DNA of 64,000 nucleotides from Brachypodium distachyon. Its lineage: Eukaryota > Streptophyta > Magnoliopsida > Poales > Poaceae. The DNA is taken from NCBI RefSeq assembly GCF_000005505.3, contig NC_016135.3, forward strand, positions 22,290,613 through 22,354,612, in the 5' to 3' direction. The notes below the pieces were generated by a model. The model worked only from the letters and a program-made list of their open reading frames with translations, did no database searches and had not been told where the DNA came from. This document shows, piece after piece, positions 21,240-33,540 of the stretch. Numbering within the stretch: position 1 is the first letter of the stretch; each line of letters begins with the position of its first letter. The translations under genes and the position numbers were made by a program.

Positions 21240-22234
21240 GGAGTGGAACAAGGAGGACGAGGAGGCCCCACCTGCAGCCTCAAGACGGCTCGGCCGTTTC
21301 CTGCCCCGCAAGAAAGAAGAGCGGCCCCCGAGCAAAGCAAAAGCAAACCCCGTCGCCTTCAAGAGCTTGCACACACAGAGACCCACGCCGCGGGGCTCTC
21401 ACGGCCAGGTCTGGAAGCGCGGCTGGCGCGGCGGTGCCGGATCTCGGACTCCTCCGCCTCGGCCTCTCTGAATCGGTAAGCCCAAGCACCACTCTTCCCC
21501 TTCTAACCAGTGGCGCCTCCTAGAAGGCTGTTCGTTAAAGCTTCCATGTCGATGTGGCTTGTTGCTGCTTCTCGATGTCGCGATGGCTAGTTCTAGAGCC
21601 TTCTCCAGCCGCCGTTGTAACTGCTGCTCTCCCGCTAGTTCGATTCGATGCTGTCGCCTGATTAAGGGTTTGTCGTGCAAGTGTAGCATCCGGGTCTAGT
21701 AGTAGTTGGTGCCGTTGGTTTACAGTTCACTCGATTCTAGTTGGAGACGAGAAAATACCCGGCCGATTAACTTGATTTTGACTGTGCCGATGAATTATTG
21801 TTGCTCTGATTGGGAAATTCGGTGCTTGTGCCAATGCAGATAGAGAAACAGTTGCTAGCCGCACTCCTAATATTTCATGTTTATGTGAGATTTGCATTTC
21901 GTTTGATTTGTTTGGGCTAGTTGGCACCACGGAACTGAAGTTTTTGTGATTGCGAATTTTTAGATTTCTGCATTTAGAGAGTTATTTTCTGGTTCTACAA
22001 GCTTAATTTAGTTTCAGGTTAGTATGTGTATTTTGTGAGTAATAACCAGCATTTTCATACAACATTGTAGCTCTGCTGTTTAAGCTCTCTTATACATATG
22101 TTGTAAATGGCAAGTGAGAGATGAGATTATGGTTTGTCCTTGGTATTTTAGTCATGAATAATAGAGTTTTAGTTAATATCTATGTTGCTTTATTTATATT
22201 TCAAATCTGCATATTAACTAATTTCACATTTCAG
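21240..22234 (+). other. 5'-UTR exon and leader intron of the MscS-like gene
   Basis: A GC-rich leader ends at 21475 with a clean donor (TCG|GTAAGC). The acceptor TTTCAG at 22229-22234 precedes the exon with the ATG at 22292. Leader introns of this kind are common in grass housekeeping genes. Confidence 0.5.
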
Positions 22235-22291
22235 GGCAGCAGTTTCCTTTTGCATCTTGGTGAACGCTTTCTGTGACTGAGGTAGTGCACA

Positions 22292-25200
22292 ATGTCTGGG
22301 TTTGCAGCAATTTTGCGTCGGTCATGCCTAACAGCTGCTAGTGAGAATCTGATGGAAACATGTGTTGGGCCGTGCATGTATTCTGGTAATTCTTTGAGGT
22401 GGTTGAGCAGCTGTGCTAAGCAATCGACAAAGCCAGGCACTTCCATTCTTGGCCAGATCAAGGCAGTGGATAGTTTTGCTCCAGTCAATGGCATGTCAAG
22501 GGCCAGGATGATGCCCCTTTCTGCTCATATGGGAACTAATTGGTTGATTACTTCAAAGCCCAGGTTTAATGTATTGCCAGCACCGTTAGGTGTTTTAAGC
22601 ATCCGCCGTGCATACTCCTCAGACACTGGGCATCCAGAAGTTTCGCAAAATATCCCAATTGTTCCTTCTACAGAAACCTCTGATGTTGGCACTGCAGGTG
22701 ATAGTGGGACTACTTGGATTGATATCTTGGATAATGCTCGCACGTCTACTATTGATGCCACGACTGATGCAGGCAAGAAAGTTAAGGAGATGACGGATGC
22801 AATTACACCCCATGTACAACAGTTCTTTGCGGCAAATCCTGATCTAGAAAAGGTAGCTGTTCCACTTGGTGGGACATTATTTGGTACAGTGATGGCATGG
22901 TTTGTCATGCCTATCATCTTAAGGAGGCTTCATAAGTATGGCTCTCAAAATCCTATAACAGCACTTTTGGGCAACTCAACCAAGACGGATGCTTCATATC
23001 AAACTAGCATTTGGAGTGCAGTTGAGGATCCTGCAAAATATCTTATCACATTTATGGCGTTTTCAGAGATGTAAGGTTCTATTTAACTTTCCCTGCAGAA
23101 CTTTAGGTGTTGTTCTTTAATCTGCACAGAAGTCTTTCATCTTAGATCAAATATATTGCCAAATGCGCATCTTATGGAAAACTTTCAGCGATTGATTATG
23201 ATGGCATGGCATCTATCTTGTCCTTCTTTTTCGAAAGAAGGTGCCGAAAGAAACATCTCTAGATTGACTACATCTCTTTAATATTTTCCAAGAGAAATTT
23301 TCCATCAAAATCTAGGATGCCTTTTAAACTTGTTTCCCGATGATGATACAGCGGTACAAGATTCATTTATATTCAGAAACTGTATGAATACTTATGCGTA
23401 GGTTTTAGCCTGATCAACAGTTGACGTATTGTGTTCTTGCAATGCTCATTATTCTGATGTTTTCTGTTCCTCAGGGCTGCAGCTGTAGCACCAAGCATAT
23501 CGCCTTATTTTCCACAAGCATTGAGGGGTGCATTTGTCCTCTCTATTGTCTGGTTCCTTCATAGGTGGAAAGCAAACTTCATCACTACAGCTATGACCAG
23601 CCAAACTGCCTTAGTTACTGATAAAGCTCGGTTATCAGCATTTAACAAGGTGTCGTCATTGGGACTGATTGCACTTGGAGTGATGGGTCTTGCTGAGGCT
23701 TGTGGTGTAGCTGTTCAGTCTATATTAACTGTTGGTGGTGTGGGAGGTAATGTTCGAGACCTTCTGAGGAATCATATATGATATGACCATATGAAACTCA
23801 GGAAAAATCGTATGCACTTAAAAAAAAGTAAAGACTTAATAACTGAATGCAGCTTGTAAAAGTAAGCACCGGATAATTGTAACTTTCTTCCTGTGCTTCT
23901 CAGACCGCAATAGCTCAGTATCTTCCTTTTCCTTTCCCAGAAACTCTATTACTTGTTTTTCTGTCGCCAAAGCCACATTTGTTTCTCTGGCCTGATATGA
24001 TGTAGAAATTAGTTGCACAAAAGAGGCAGTCCTTTATATGGATAATTTGATATAAGGAATGGATCCTTGTTGGACCTTTCCAGTAGCCTTTTTTTCCGAA
24101 AAGGAGCGAATACCCCCGGCTAATGTAATTGGATCTTGTATAACTAATGTGTATTCTGGCTATGCATGCTAAAATGCAGAAATCTAGTGAGAAATATTAC
24201 TGTCTTCAGCAATCTGCACACACGTACTAACTATGTCCAATATTCCAGCTCAGTATGAGGACTCCTTATATTTCATGACTGCAGTTGTTAATACTTCGAA
24301 CAAACTGAAACTCTTATGTTGGTATAAACTGCAGGTGTTGCTACCGCTTTTGCTGCTAGAGATGTCCTTGGTAATGTGCTGAATGGGTTCTCTTTACAAT
24401 TTTCTAGGCCATTCTCAGTGGGAGAATACATAAAGGTGCCTTCTCTTATCTGCTACAACCTTTTCTGGGCACATATTTTCTAGAACCATGAGTTTACCAT
24501 ACTTAGTAGTGTGAAATTTTATCGACTTGGGAGTGGAGAGTGCATGTGTAAACTTTTCATCGAGTATGTATAATAGATGTTGGTGGTAAACTGGTAATGA
24601 AAAATGTCCCTTCTCGATAGATGCACGTTAGTGCTAGTAAGTTGTCAGGTCACATTTAGCAATATGTGCTTGAAGCATGCCCTAGAAAAAAGAAAACTCA
24701 GTTTGAAGCATATAACAATAGTAATATGTTACAAATAACATCTCCAGCAAAGGAATACCAGGTAGGCAGGTACCAAGTCGTGGGTTGTTAAGAGGCTTTA
24801 TGAAGCGAGGAAAAAGTTGTCATGTGACATGAAACTCTGCTCATATAGTTGTGAGCAACTGAGCACTATGTTCTTTTAATAAATACATTGCTTTGCTTAA
24901 TTGTCAATATTCTCACGGTATTTGTGATTTCAGCACTTTATAATGCTAAATATGTGTCCCTAAGGAGTAAGTGTCTCATCTGTTTCCAGTAGTTAATGTG
25001 GGTAATCTGAGTGGGAAAGTGTAAATCAAGAAGTTTATGTTCACATATAATCATAGATATTCACAGTTTAGACTGGCCATGTATTTTATCTTTGCTTTGT
25101 TGTTGTTGATTTCTTGATCTCAAACCTATAGTTGCAGGCTTGCTAAGTAAAATATTTTCCTTTGTAGGCTGGATCAATAGAAGGCACGGTGGTTGAAATA

Positions 25201-27641
25201 GGACTCACTTCTACTTCATTGATCAACCCAGAAAAGCTTCCTGTCACAGTACCCAACTCTCTGTTCTCCAGTCAGGTATCCTCACAGCTTCTGTTCTGGA
25301 TATTTTCTTAAATTAACACAAATTATATTCTATACTTATATGGTGACATCCGTAATGTGTCGCCATGCATACTTTCTGATTATCTTGCCATCTCTTCATT
25401 CTGTTGGTCATATCCTGATTTTGCTGGGTGGATTGCTGTTACCTGTTCTCTGGCGTCGTGTGGAATGATGTCATTCACAGTGTCTCAACGATAGGATGGA
25501 CTTCCTCTCGTTGGTAACTTGTTCTTAAGGGTGCAAACGGGATCCCGCGAAAGTCCCGCTTCTAGTTCAATTCTCAAATCTCCTATTGAAATTCTGAACA
25601 AAATTTTGAATAGAAGATTTGAAAAATGAAGCGGGACTTTCGCGGGATCCTGTTTGCATCCCTACTTGTTCTGCAATGTTTTGACACATATATTTTGGTT
25701 AAGGCAAACTTAGCACATTGTCTGTCTTATACATATGATCATGGAACAATCCTATATGCAAGATTGCACTGCCCGGAATATGAAGAGCCCTTGATTCTTT
25801 ACTCAATGCAAACAATCACACCATAAACAACATACTAAATGACTAGGAAATGTGACAGAGATAACGTGGGATCCTCTAACACATGTATCTCAGGTAATAG
25901 CAATTTTAGTGACTGGCTATACTTGAACAAATTCACATTACCAACACTGTAGATTTCATTTTTCACTGCTAAAGCTTGTGGGAGCTTAGGATTTCGCCAG
26001 ACCCCACAGCTTGTGGGAGTTTTCAGCACCGCATACGCCGTTCTTTTGAACTTTGGGATTCTTCCAAAATGAACCTTTGTACTTTCAACCTCATTCCACT
26101 TGGAGCGAAGAAAAAACTTTTGTATTCAGGGTCTAACTCCTTCGGGACTTGGAATTATGCTCTTCCATGGGAACTTTGTACGTTTTGGTTGATTGTTAGT
26201 TAGTTAAATTATAACACAGGATTTTGTTTTGTATCTACTCCTTCGGAACTTGGACTGCTGCAGTGCTGAGGGAAGTTTTAAGTAGGGAAAAAATGGCTTG
26301 AAATGTTTTGGTTGATTGTTGTTAGTATATCCTAGAAATCTGACAATATGACAGTGCATGTCAAGAATAATGCTGTGAATTTTTTTCAGTGTTTTGTTTA
26401 TTTCTTACTGTTTGGATAGGCTTATCAGTATCAAGGAGGGCTACCATCTCTCTTGGTATTGTTTGAACGATTTGCAGGTGATAGTAAACAAATCACGAGG
26501 TCAACTGCGACTTAGTGTGACCAAAATTCCTATAAGATTGGAGGATATTCAGAAGGTTCCTGCTATATCAGAGGAGATAAATGCTATGTTAAGGTCCAAT
26601 CCAAAAGTTGTCTCTGAAACAGATGCTCCTTACTGCCACCTCTCGAAATTGGAAAGTTCATATGGAGAGCTCGTCATAGGGTGCATCCTCCAAAAAATGG
26701 TGTGTTCAATCTATCTATTTGAAATTATTACTCCCTCCGTCCAACAAAGGATGTCTCAACTTTGAACAAATTTGAATGCATCTATACACTCATGTCTAGA
26801 TACATCTAAATTTTGACAAACTTGAGACATCTTTTGTTGGACGGAGGGAGTATATGTTTTCGATTTCGATAAGGCATTTGTAGCTCTATGCTACACAAAG
26901 CATTAGAAATTTATTAGGATGGTTAGGTGAAGATAAGTACTCACCAAATGCTCATAGTAAGCACCAGAATATTGGTCATGACTGTCATCCCTGCTTGTTG
27001 ATTATACAATATACATGCATACTTGGGCACAGTTTCTCTTGGATACAGGTCCGTGATTGAAATCAGATGAAAATATGTGACATCAATGTTATGAACCCCT
27101 TTGGATTAATGCCTTGGCATAGATTGGTGATCAAAACTTACTGGATTACATCATATCAACTTGTTCTGTTGAATCCGACTCGCAAGCTGTTAGTGCTATT
27201 GAGCTGTGCTGCAACATGACCGGAATGTAGTGTAACATATTGTGTCTCGGTAGATCTCCATAATTCATGTTCTACTGCTCGTCTGTCCAACTTTAGCATT
27301 TTGATGTTGTACAGTTATACCGCAAGGACCTATTTACGAGCCTGTAGCCTGTGGTAGTGTATTCGCCTATATGATCCATGTTAGTTCATAGTTGCTTATT
27401 GTCACCAATTGATCACAAGGGCGAGAACAATGCTTTCAGTCTTTTGTAACCTGTTCTACTAGTGTAATTTTGGAGTACTTGTCATCGTTTGTGCTTTCGC
27501 TTTTGTTTCTGACATGAATCTCTTGCACACTTTCAGAGAAAGGATGAGTTGCTATATACAGAACAAGATATTCTTTTGAAAGCTGCTAAGATCATTAAGT
27601 CACATGGTGTTGAATTGGGAAGCACCACACAATGCTGTTGA
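22292..27641 (+). CDS. MSL1: Mechanosensitive ion channel, MscS-like, mitochondrial (MSL1 type), 6 coding exons, 528 aa
   Basis: Exons are 22292-23070, 23475-23746, 24335-24435, 25168-25275, 26478-26699 and 27537-27641; they sum to 1587 nt with TGA. The protein has a long basic, Ser-rich N-terminus suited to mitochondrial import (RRAYSS near residue 110). About five hydrophobic segments follow, from ~190. Then comes the MscS pore helix and beta domain, GGVATAFAARDVLGNVLNGF and GEYIKAGSIEGTVVEIGLTST, with the typical VPNSLFSSQ. MSL1 in Arabidopsis is an inner-membrane channel that limits membrane potential under stress. Introns hold a hAT MITE (intron 4) and a Stowaway (intron 5). Intron 3 is unusually AT-rich. 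No coding lesion seen. Confidence 0.92.
25526..25664. mobile_element. hAT-type MITE in intron 4 of the MscS-like gene, 139 bp
   Basis: Terminal inverted repeats of about 36 bp begin TAAGGGTGCAAACGGGATCC and, read from the other end, TAGGGATGCAAACAGGATCC. They are flanked by a perfect 8-bp duplication CTTGTTCT (25518-25525 and 25665-25672). The near-identical arms would form a strong hairpin in the pre-mRNA. Confidence 0.92.
26731..26850. mobile_element. Stowaway MITE in intron 5 of the MscS-like gene, 120 bp
   Basis: The ends CTCCCTCCGTCCAACAAA and its inverse are near perfect, with TA on both sides (26729-26730 and 26851-26852). It starts only 31 bp after the exon 5 donor. Confidence 0.92.
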
Positions 27642-28800
27642 TTCTGATGTTTCTCAAAACTTAAGTAGGGTAAGTGTTTCAATGTTTTGCTGCTTTCCCT
27701 TGGATTATTGCTTTTCGCATAGTAGCTGTTGATACTTAATGCTATTTTAAGTTGTTCCTTCCTTTCCATTCACACAATTTATATTTTGCATTTACCAGTT
27801 GTAGCTTAAATGTGACTGGACTGGACTTTGCGATTCCAGTTCTCTCAAAATCAGAAAGGTGCCCATTTTGCATGCAGACAGTTCCAAATTGTGTTTTCGC
27901 ATGTGCGTGCATGCATGTTTTTTTCTTTTGGCTTAATGCAATCTATGTAACACACTAGAGGTTATGGAATAACTTGCATGTCAAGGCGCAATTTGTCATG
28001 CCAACATGTTGCCTTCCCTACATTTTGACAATGCAAAAAGGTACTCCCTCCGGCCGGAATTACTTGTCGAAATATTACATATATCTAAACGTTTTTTACA
28101 CATAGATACATCCGTATTGGGGCAAATTTGAGACAAATAATACCGGTCGGAGGGAGTATAAAATTTTGCAGACAATATTAGTGATCCGTTTGCTAGAAAT
28201 TACCCAGGCCACATGTTGGCAATGCCAAAATTTGGTAAAGATATAATGGTTGCCAATTTTTTTCCGAAGCAAATGAATTGGGTCCCAATCTTGTGGGCAA
28301 GCCAAAAATTGGTTGCAGACCAAGCGAGGATCTATACTCTAAGCCAACAAGAAGAACAATAATTGCATTTCAAGTACACAGTTGATCTCTATATTGGAGT
28401 TTGGCTACAGTTTCGGGATAAGTTGCATTTGTAAACTCTTGACGAGAGTTTTGCATCATTGGCAGGTGAATCTCGTTAGTCTGCAGAAGTACATACGCGG
28501 TGGGTAGGAAATTTTGCTTGGTGTGCGAAGGCAAGGACCCTAGTCTTGCTGTCTTGCATGTCTTCAGACCTCGACTCCATATACCAACGTTTTCTTTAGA
28601 ACCAAGGTCATGTTCCACTTCTGTTGCTAAACTTTGCATGATACATCATCCAGTGCCGGAGAATACCACTGTCCACTGTTGAACACTTTTCTACGAATGC
28701 CGATATTGGTAAGCGGTGCTTTGTGAAGTGTTTAGTACTTTGCTATTGTATATTTGACTCTCCTGACGTATTCCGTACCCGCGTTTTGCACTGAAGTTTG
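27642..28800 (+). other. 3' region of the MscS-like gene, probable 3'-UTR intron
   Basis: A GTAAGT donor occurs soon after the stop (27670). A possible acceptor (TTGGCAG) ends at 28466. This would put an intron in the 3'-UTR, holding the MITE at 28044-28156. It is based on splice signals only. Confidence 0.3.
28044..28156. mobile_element. Stowaway-type MITE, 113 bp
   Basis: CTCCCTCCGGCCGGAATTA at the left and an inverse ending GGTCGGAGGGAG at the right, each with TA outside. Confidence 0.9.
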
Positions 28801-29365
28801 CGGTTTACCAACTTCCCGCTGCTACTCCAGGCACCTCTATCTTCCTATTTCGCCGTGGAACTCTAAAATACTGCGCTTGAAGAGGCGTGGTATCAGTTTT
28901 GTCCTGAATCGGTAATCGGTGTCAGGGACCACATAGGACACACGTCGTGCTAGCTTGTGTACTGTTAAATTCGATAGTATATGCAGCATATGCTTGTCAG
29001 CTTGTGGATTTGTTTTTCTATCCGGAGCACATCAGTAAATCAGGAAGAGGCTATAGATTCATGCAAGAGGATGGAGCCCATGAAGTAATTGTTGTAGTAT
29101 TAGTAAAATGTGATCTCTCCCATGATCTTTTCCAACAAGTATTGGATTACCACTTGTGTTTGATACAAGAGTCCAAGTAATTTCGCCATCCATATTATCA
29201 AAAAACTTGCATGGCATACCCTTAGTGAAATGCCCTCACGAGCTACAAAGGCATTAATCCGTCTACCATAAATTTTCTTGCATTTGTGTACAGAGCGGCG
29301 CACATCGACATTTTAGACTTCTGTAAGGAATTATTGACACTACAGAGAGCGTGAAATATTGTACT
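28801..29365. other. Intergenic, nothing identified
   Basis: Only short ORFs without recognisable domains, up to the target duplication of the next element. Confidence 0.4.
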
Positions 29366-29572
29366 CTCAAGGTAGCTATTTTTTTTAAAGAATATATATT
29401 TTTAATCATTTTAGAAAATAATACGCGTTTTTGAAAAAATTCAAAAATAATACGGTCTCGGTTTCGACTAGGCCTAATCGGCTTGGGTCAGACCGATTAG
29501 TCCCGCTGCCCAGCCCAGGAGCCGACAGGATGCTCGTGGGCTTGGGAGAGACCGACAGGCCAGTCGGCCTAG

Positions 29573-29870
29573 CCGTGGACGATATCTGCATGTTGGTGTT
29601 CCTGGAGTCGGTGGGCCACCACGACTTCATCCACCGCTCGGCCGCCATGCTGGGCCCCGTCCTGGGCCGCTTCGTCCACGAGGCCATGTCCTGCCTCGAC
29701 GCCCTCGCCGACCGCGTCCTCCCTGGCGCTGAGGAGCCAGGACATGATCCAGCTGGTGCTGGAGGGGAACGAGACGGCCAAGTACATCATCAACAAGAGG
29801 CACCTCTGGATCAGGGTCTACGTGCAAGGCACTCCTCCTCCCTGCATGACTGATCCCATGCATAGATCAA
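29573..29870 (+). pseudogene. Captured gene fragment inside the Pack-MULE, frameshifted
   Basis: Frame one reads a helix-rich segment with VFLESVGHHDFIHRSAAML and FVHEAMSCLDALADR. Near 29720 the plausible frame changes to one reading QDMIQLVLEGNETAKYIINK followed by WIRVYVQG. This is coding-like in GC content and composition, and unlike the AT-rich element ends. A deletion at an intron-exon joint or a simple indel would explain the shift. I do not recognise the family and claim no function. Confidence 0.5.
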
Positions 29871-29967
29871 GCTGCATGCGTATGCATGGAACTGGAGCTT
29901 GACCAAAATCATCCATCGCACAATTACTACTACTACCGGTTTGCTGCTGCTAAGCTGCTGCCAGTTA

Positions 29968-30215
29968 CTCCCTCCATTTCACAAAAAATGACGTCTACGT
30001 TTTTCGAGGTGGAATTTAGGTGGAATTTTGACCAACGATTAGACCAATTGTATGTAGATTATATGTTACAAATTTTATATCGTTGGAAAGGTTTTTGAAA
30101 TACGAATCCAATGATATAATTTTTGTAACACATAAGATTCAAATCATTAGTCTAATTGTTGGTTAAAATAAAATCTTAAAATGCGTGCGTGCCATTCTTT
30201 GTGAAATGGAGAAAG
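29968..30215. mobile_element. Stowaway-type MITE nested in the Pack-MULE, 248 bp
   Basis: The ends CTCCCTCCATTTCACAAA and the inverse TTTGTGAAATGGAGAAAG, each with TA outside. Inner arms are also inverted copies. It arrived after the Pack-MULE formed. Confidence 0.88.
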
Positions 30216-30434
30216 TACTAGGCTACTAGCTGTATACAAAGCCGACTGTTTAAAAAAAAAGGAAAAACGCAACCAGACAGTCTTGCCGTAGCCGACCAGA
30301 GCCTCCCGGCGGCCGACAGGGCCTAACGGTTTGGCCCATATCGAGTCCGTATTATTTTTGAAATTTTTAAAAAGTGTTATTATTTTTAAAAATATTAAAA
30401 GTTCGTATTTTTTTTAAAAAATAGCCTCAAGGTA

Positions 30435-31245
30435 GGCAACGCCTTTTGCGTTGGCATGTGGGAACCTCTTTTCTTGCCCATGTGCATGCTGGCAAATGAT
30501 GTTCCTAGGAACGACGGTGTGCCACCTGTTGAACCCGCCTCAAGGGGCATTGATAGCTCTGTCGTTGATGGTTCGGAGGAATCAATGAACACTCTCTACA
30601 TCACCTTAAACTAACAATTATGTCCAGGAACATGGGGCCGGTAGATTTGGTCGTCCCTATTGACAGAAAGCAAGCGCAGTCGTACGCAAGCTGTCGCTGG
30701 GTATGCTTTCGCTATTGCTCCGGTACTTGCGGCAGGCGGAGGTGAGCCACGTCGGGTATACCAGAAAAGAAGTAAAAACTGACGCGCGGATCCGATTTCA
30801 CACACAAGCACATCTCACTTGCCCCCACACCAGAACGTGCGCCATGTCCCTCCCGAAGTCTCATCCCCCGTGTTGGCTGAATACCATCACATGGAAGTAT
30901 GGAACTAGTTCCAGGCAAAGCTTTCCCGGAGTCCAAATCCCAGACCCACATACCACAACATCAAAGAACAGGGAGCCTGCTGCCTGCCTGTCCTGCGCTT
31001 CAGCCCCGTCGCCGTCAGCTCCGAACACGAGACCGGAGTAGACGCGGCGCATTGGGGCAGGCGAGCAGCAATGATGTGACCGAAAATCAAGTCCGGCCAA
31101 AACTTCGAGTTCTTCTTCTACCTATGTGACTCGTGAGGCGCAAAACAGCACGGCCGGAGATGACCAACGAGGCTCGTTTGTTATCTTCCAAGAAGAATAA
31201 TACAAGTGGAGGGAAAAAAAATTGAATAGTCCTATTTTCCTCTGC
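30435..31245. other. Intergenic and 3' flank of the GT31 gene
   Basis: No gene or repeat recognised. Confidence 0.4.
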
Positions 31246-33134
31246 CTAGACTACTTGGCTGAACTCGCCTTCCCTGCATACACCCACGTCGATGGTCATC
31301 GTCTTCTTACCCTCCTTGGGCGACGTCAGCACCCTACAGCAATTTCTTCTGGGTGACTGCAAATCCATGTGAACCATGCATCAGTAGTAAACTTGCAAAG
31401 CACCAAAAACAATACTAATTTAAAACACGTCAGCAAATCGTCAATTAGCATAGTCAACCAGACCTAGCACTGCAATCATCTGGTCAAAAACAATTCTAGT
31501 CATCGCATACAACGTTTTTTTGGTTTAGTGCTCTGTAAATAGCAATCCGTGATGTGTCACTATATATGTGCATATACTGAAAATGGTGCGATTTTCCCCT
31601 TGTACTCTCTAAATAGCAATTCATGATGTGTCATCAATATATATACTGAAAAGGAAATGATTTGGTATAGAGGATTAATTACCCGGTCCCAAATCCCTGG
31701 GTCGGGCTTCTTTAGCACGACAATGTGATCGAGATGCGCGTCCGGGTCGGTGATATTCCAACGGCACGCGGGCCGCGTCTCGTTCGCGGGGCGCCACCGC
31801 TCGTAGCGCGTCACCGTGGTCTCCCCGCCGCCCGCGCCCGCCGCGCTCCGTGCCGCCGACGACATGTAGTACACGGCGGGCTTGTGGCACGGGGTGCGCG
31901 CCAGGGGCCTCGTGTTGAACGCGTAGGCCGTGTAGTCGGCGCGCCGGTACCAGTTGAGGAACGTCCGCGCCGGCATCTCCATCTCCCGCGGCGAGGTGAC
32001 GCCCCTGGACACCAGCACGGCGAACCCCCACGCCACCGACACCGTCCAGCGGTTGGCGCCGTCGTAGCAGATGGACTGCTGCATTATCCCCGACTGGTCC
32101 AGCCTCACGGGCCCGTTGAAGAGCCTCCGCACGGCCGCCGGGCGCGACGCCGCCCTGGGGAACAGCGGCTGCACGACGTCGAGGTGGTGCAGCGTCACGA
32201 TGGGCGCGACCGGGTGCGCGGCGAGGAGGCCCAGGAGGTCGCCGTAGACGTCGTACTGGTGGAAGCCCGGGTGCTTGGTGAGCGGCACGCCGAGCTCCGC
32301 CATGCACGCCTGGATCCGGTCGTCGCTGCCGTAGAGCGCCGGGTAGCGGCGGATGCAGCCGTCCTGGATCCGCGCGAGCGCCTCGGCCAGCGGCCTGCTG
32401 ATGGCGAACCCGCCGCCGCCGTACGCCATCCCGTAGGAGAAGTAGATGTTCTGCAGGTGGCTCTCGGAGAGGGAGCCGATGTAGTAGGGCTGGCGGTGGT
32501 CGAACTTGTTGAGCACGGTGAGGAGGTTCTCGGGGAAGAAGACGGTGTCGTCGTCGCCCATGACGAACCACCGGACCCCGGGCAGGCCGAGGCGGAACGT
32601 CTCGGAGACGATGCGGGAGATGCGGATGGCGGAGCGGTGGCCCCGGCGGTGCGTGTAGGGGAAGGCGGAGGTGTCCGAGGAGATCTTGATGGCCGGGAGC
32701 CCCGTCCGCGCCGTGGACATGTTGGACTCTCGCACCTCGCGGTCCAGCCACACGTAGCCCCGCATGGCGCCGCGGGGCCGCCACCACACCTTGATGTACT
32801 CCTTGCGCTTGTCCCAGAACCGCGACGACGCCGCGATGCCGAACACCACGTGCTGCAGCGTCGTGGGCGCCATGGACGCCGCGGCCGCGGCGGCGGGGGC
32901 GGCCTTGTCATTCTCCGACGCGGTGCGGTTGGTGAAGGTACGGCGGGAGATGGCGAGGGAATCGGGCGTGCAGGAGGAGGAAGACGAGGACGCGGAAGAG
33001 GAAGCGGCGGAGGCGAGGAGGAGGTGGAGCGTGTAGAAGAAGTAGAGGGCGGTGATGGGGAGGAGGAGCAGGAGGAGGAAGCGGAGGAAGGAGCCGGTGG
33101 CGGTCTCCTTACCGCCGCCGCCGCCGCCCTTCAT
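31246..33134 (-). CDS. GT31 / DUF604 glycosyltransferase (fringe-related), 2 exons, 520 aa
   Basis: Exon 1 is 33134-31683 (484 codons) and exon 2 is 31356-31246. The joint WDR|SPRRNCCRVL restores the usual family C-terminus; reading through without splicing would give an atypical tail. A single signal anchor (residues 16-40) then a Ser-rich stem marks a type II Golgi protein. The catalytic domain has HVVFGIAASSRFWDKRKEYIK, the metal and nucleotide-sugar motif DDDT (194-197), YGGGGFAISRPLAEAL and GSDDRIQACMAELGV. The C-terminal half is DUF604. GT31 enzymes transfer hexoses such as beta-1,3-linked galactose; the plant DUF604 branch has no firmly assigned substrate. The first exon is GC-rich, with poly-Ala and poly-Ser tracts. 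Confidence 0.9.
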
Positions 33135-33540
33135 TCCTGGCGCCGTGGCTGCTGCTGCTCGCCGCCGCCCGCCGCCGTATTCGACGACTTCCTTACAAAT
33201 CGGTCGGCGGCAAATAGTCCTCCTCCTACTCTACTGCCTCCTCAGCCGGCGGGTGGACTGACAGGTATCGATCGAGTCTGGAAAGGAGTTGGGGGCTTGG
33301 AGATTTACCCGGGCGGGGGTGCGTGGTCAGCCGCGGGAGAGTGCCAGGTCGCCCATTCCCCCCGCGTGTTGCTCTGGGTTCTGGTTCTTGCGCTAAATCT
33401 AGTATCTCACTCCCTTCTCTTCTCTTCTTCCAAGTTAAGTGAGTGGGATTTTCTCGCCGCCCCCTCTGCTGCTGGGTGCGGTGGGGTGGGTAGTTGGGCG
33501 GCTGACGGTGGGGAGGGGGCCTGGTTCTATATCTAGGTCC
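33135..33540 (-). other. 5' leader and proximal promoter of the GT31 gene
   Basis: The region is pyrimidine-rich on the plus strand (TCTTCTCTTCTTCC near 33418-33433). No TATA box was clear. Confidence 0.35.

Larger units (their letters stand above)
29375..30425. mobile_element. Pack-MULE-like TIR element, 1051 bp, carrying a gene fragment
   Basis: Terminal inverted repeats of ~85-90 bp start GCTATTTTTT on both ends and share AAAAATAATACGGWCTCG at their inner side. A perfect 9-bp duplication CTCAAGGTA flanks it (29366-29374 and 30426-30434). Nine bases and long TIRs are Mutator-like hallmarks. The interior is not a transposase: it holds a GC-rich coding-like fragment (29573-29870) and a nested Stowaway MITE (29968-30215). 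Capture of host gene pieces defines Pack-MULEs; the donor gene was not identified. Confidence 0.88.

Noticed and set aside
23343..23414. Box C/D-like pair (ATGATGA ... CTGA) in intron 1 of the MscS-like gene
   Set aside because: The flanks do not pair into a terminal stem, and no D' guide is visible.
31725..33536. 603-aa plus-strand ORF
   Set aside because: It is the antisense shadow of the GC-rich GT31 exon, rich in Arg/Gly/Val with no domain.
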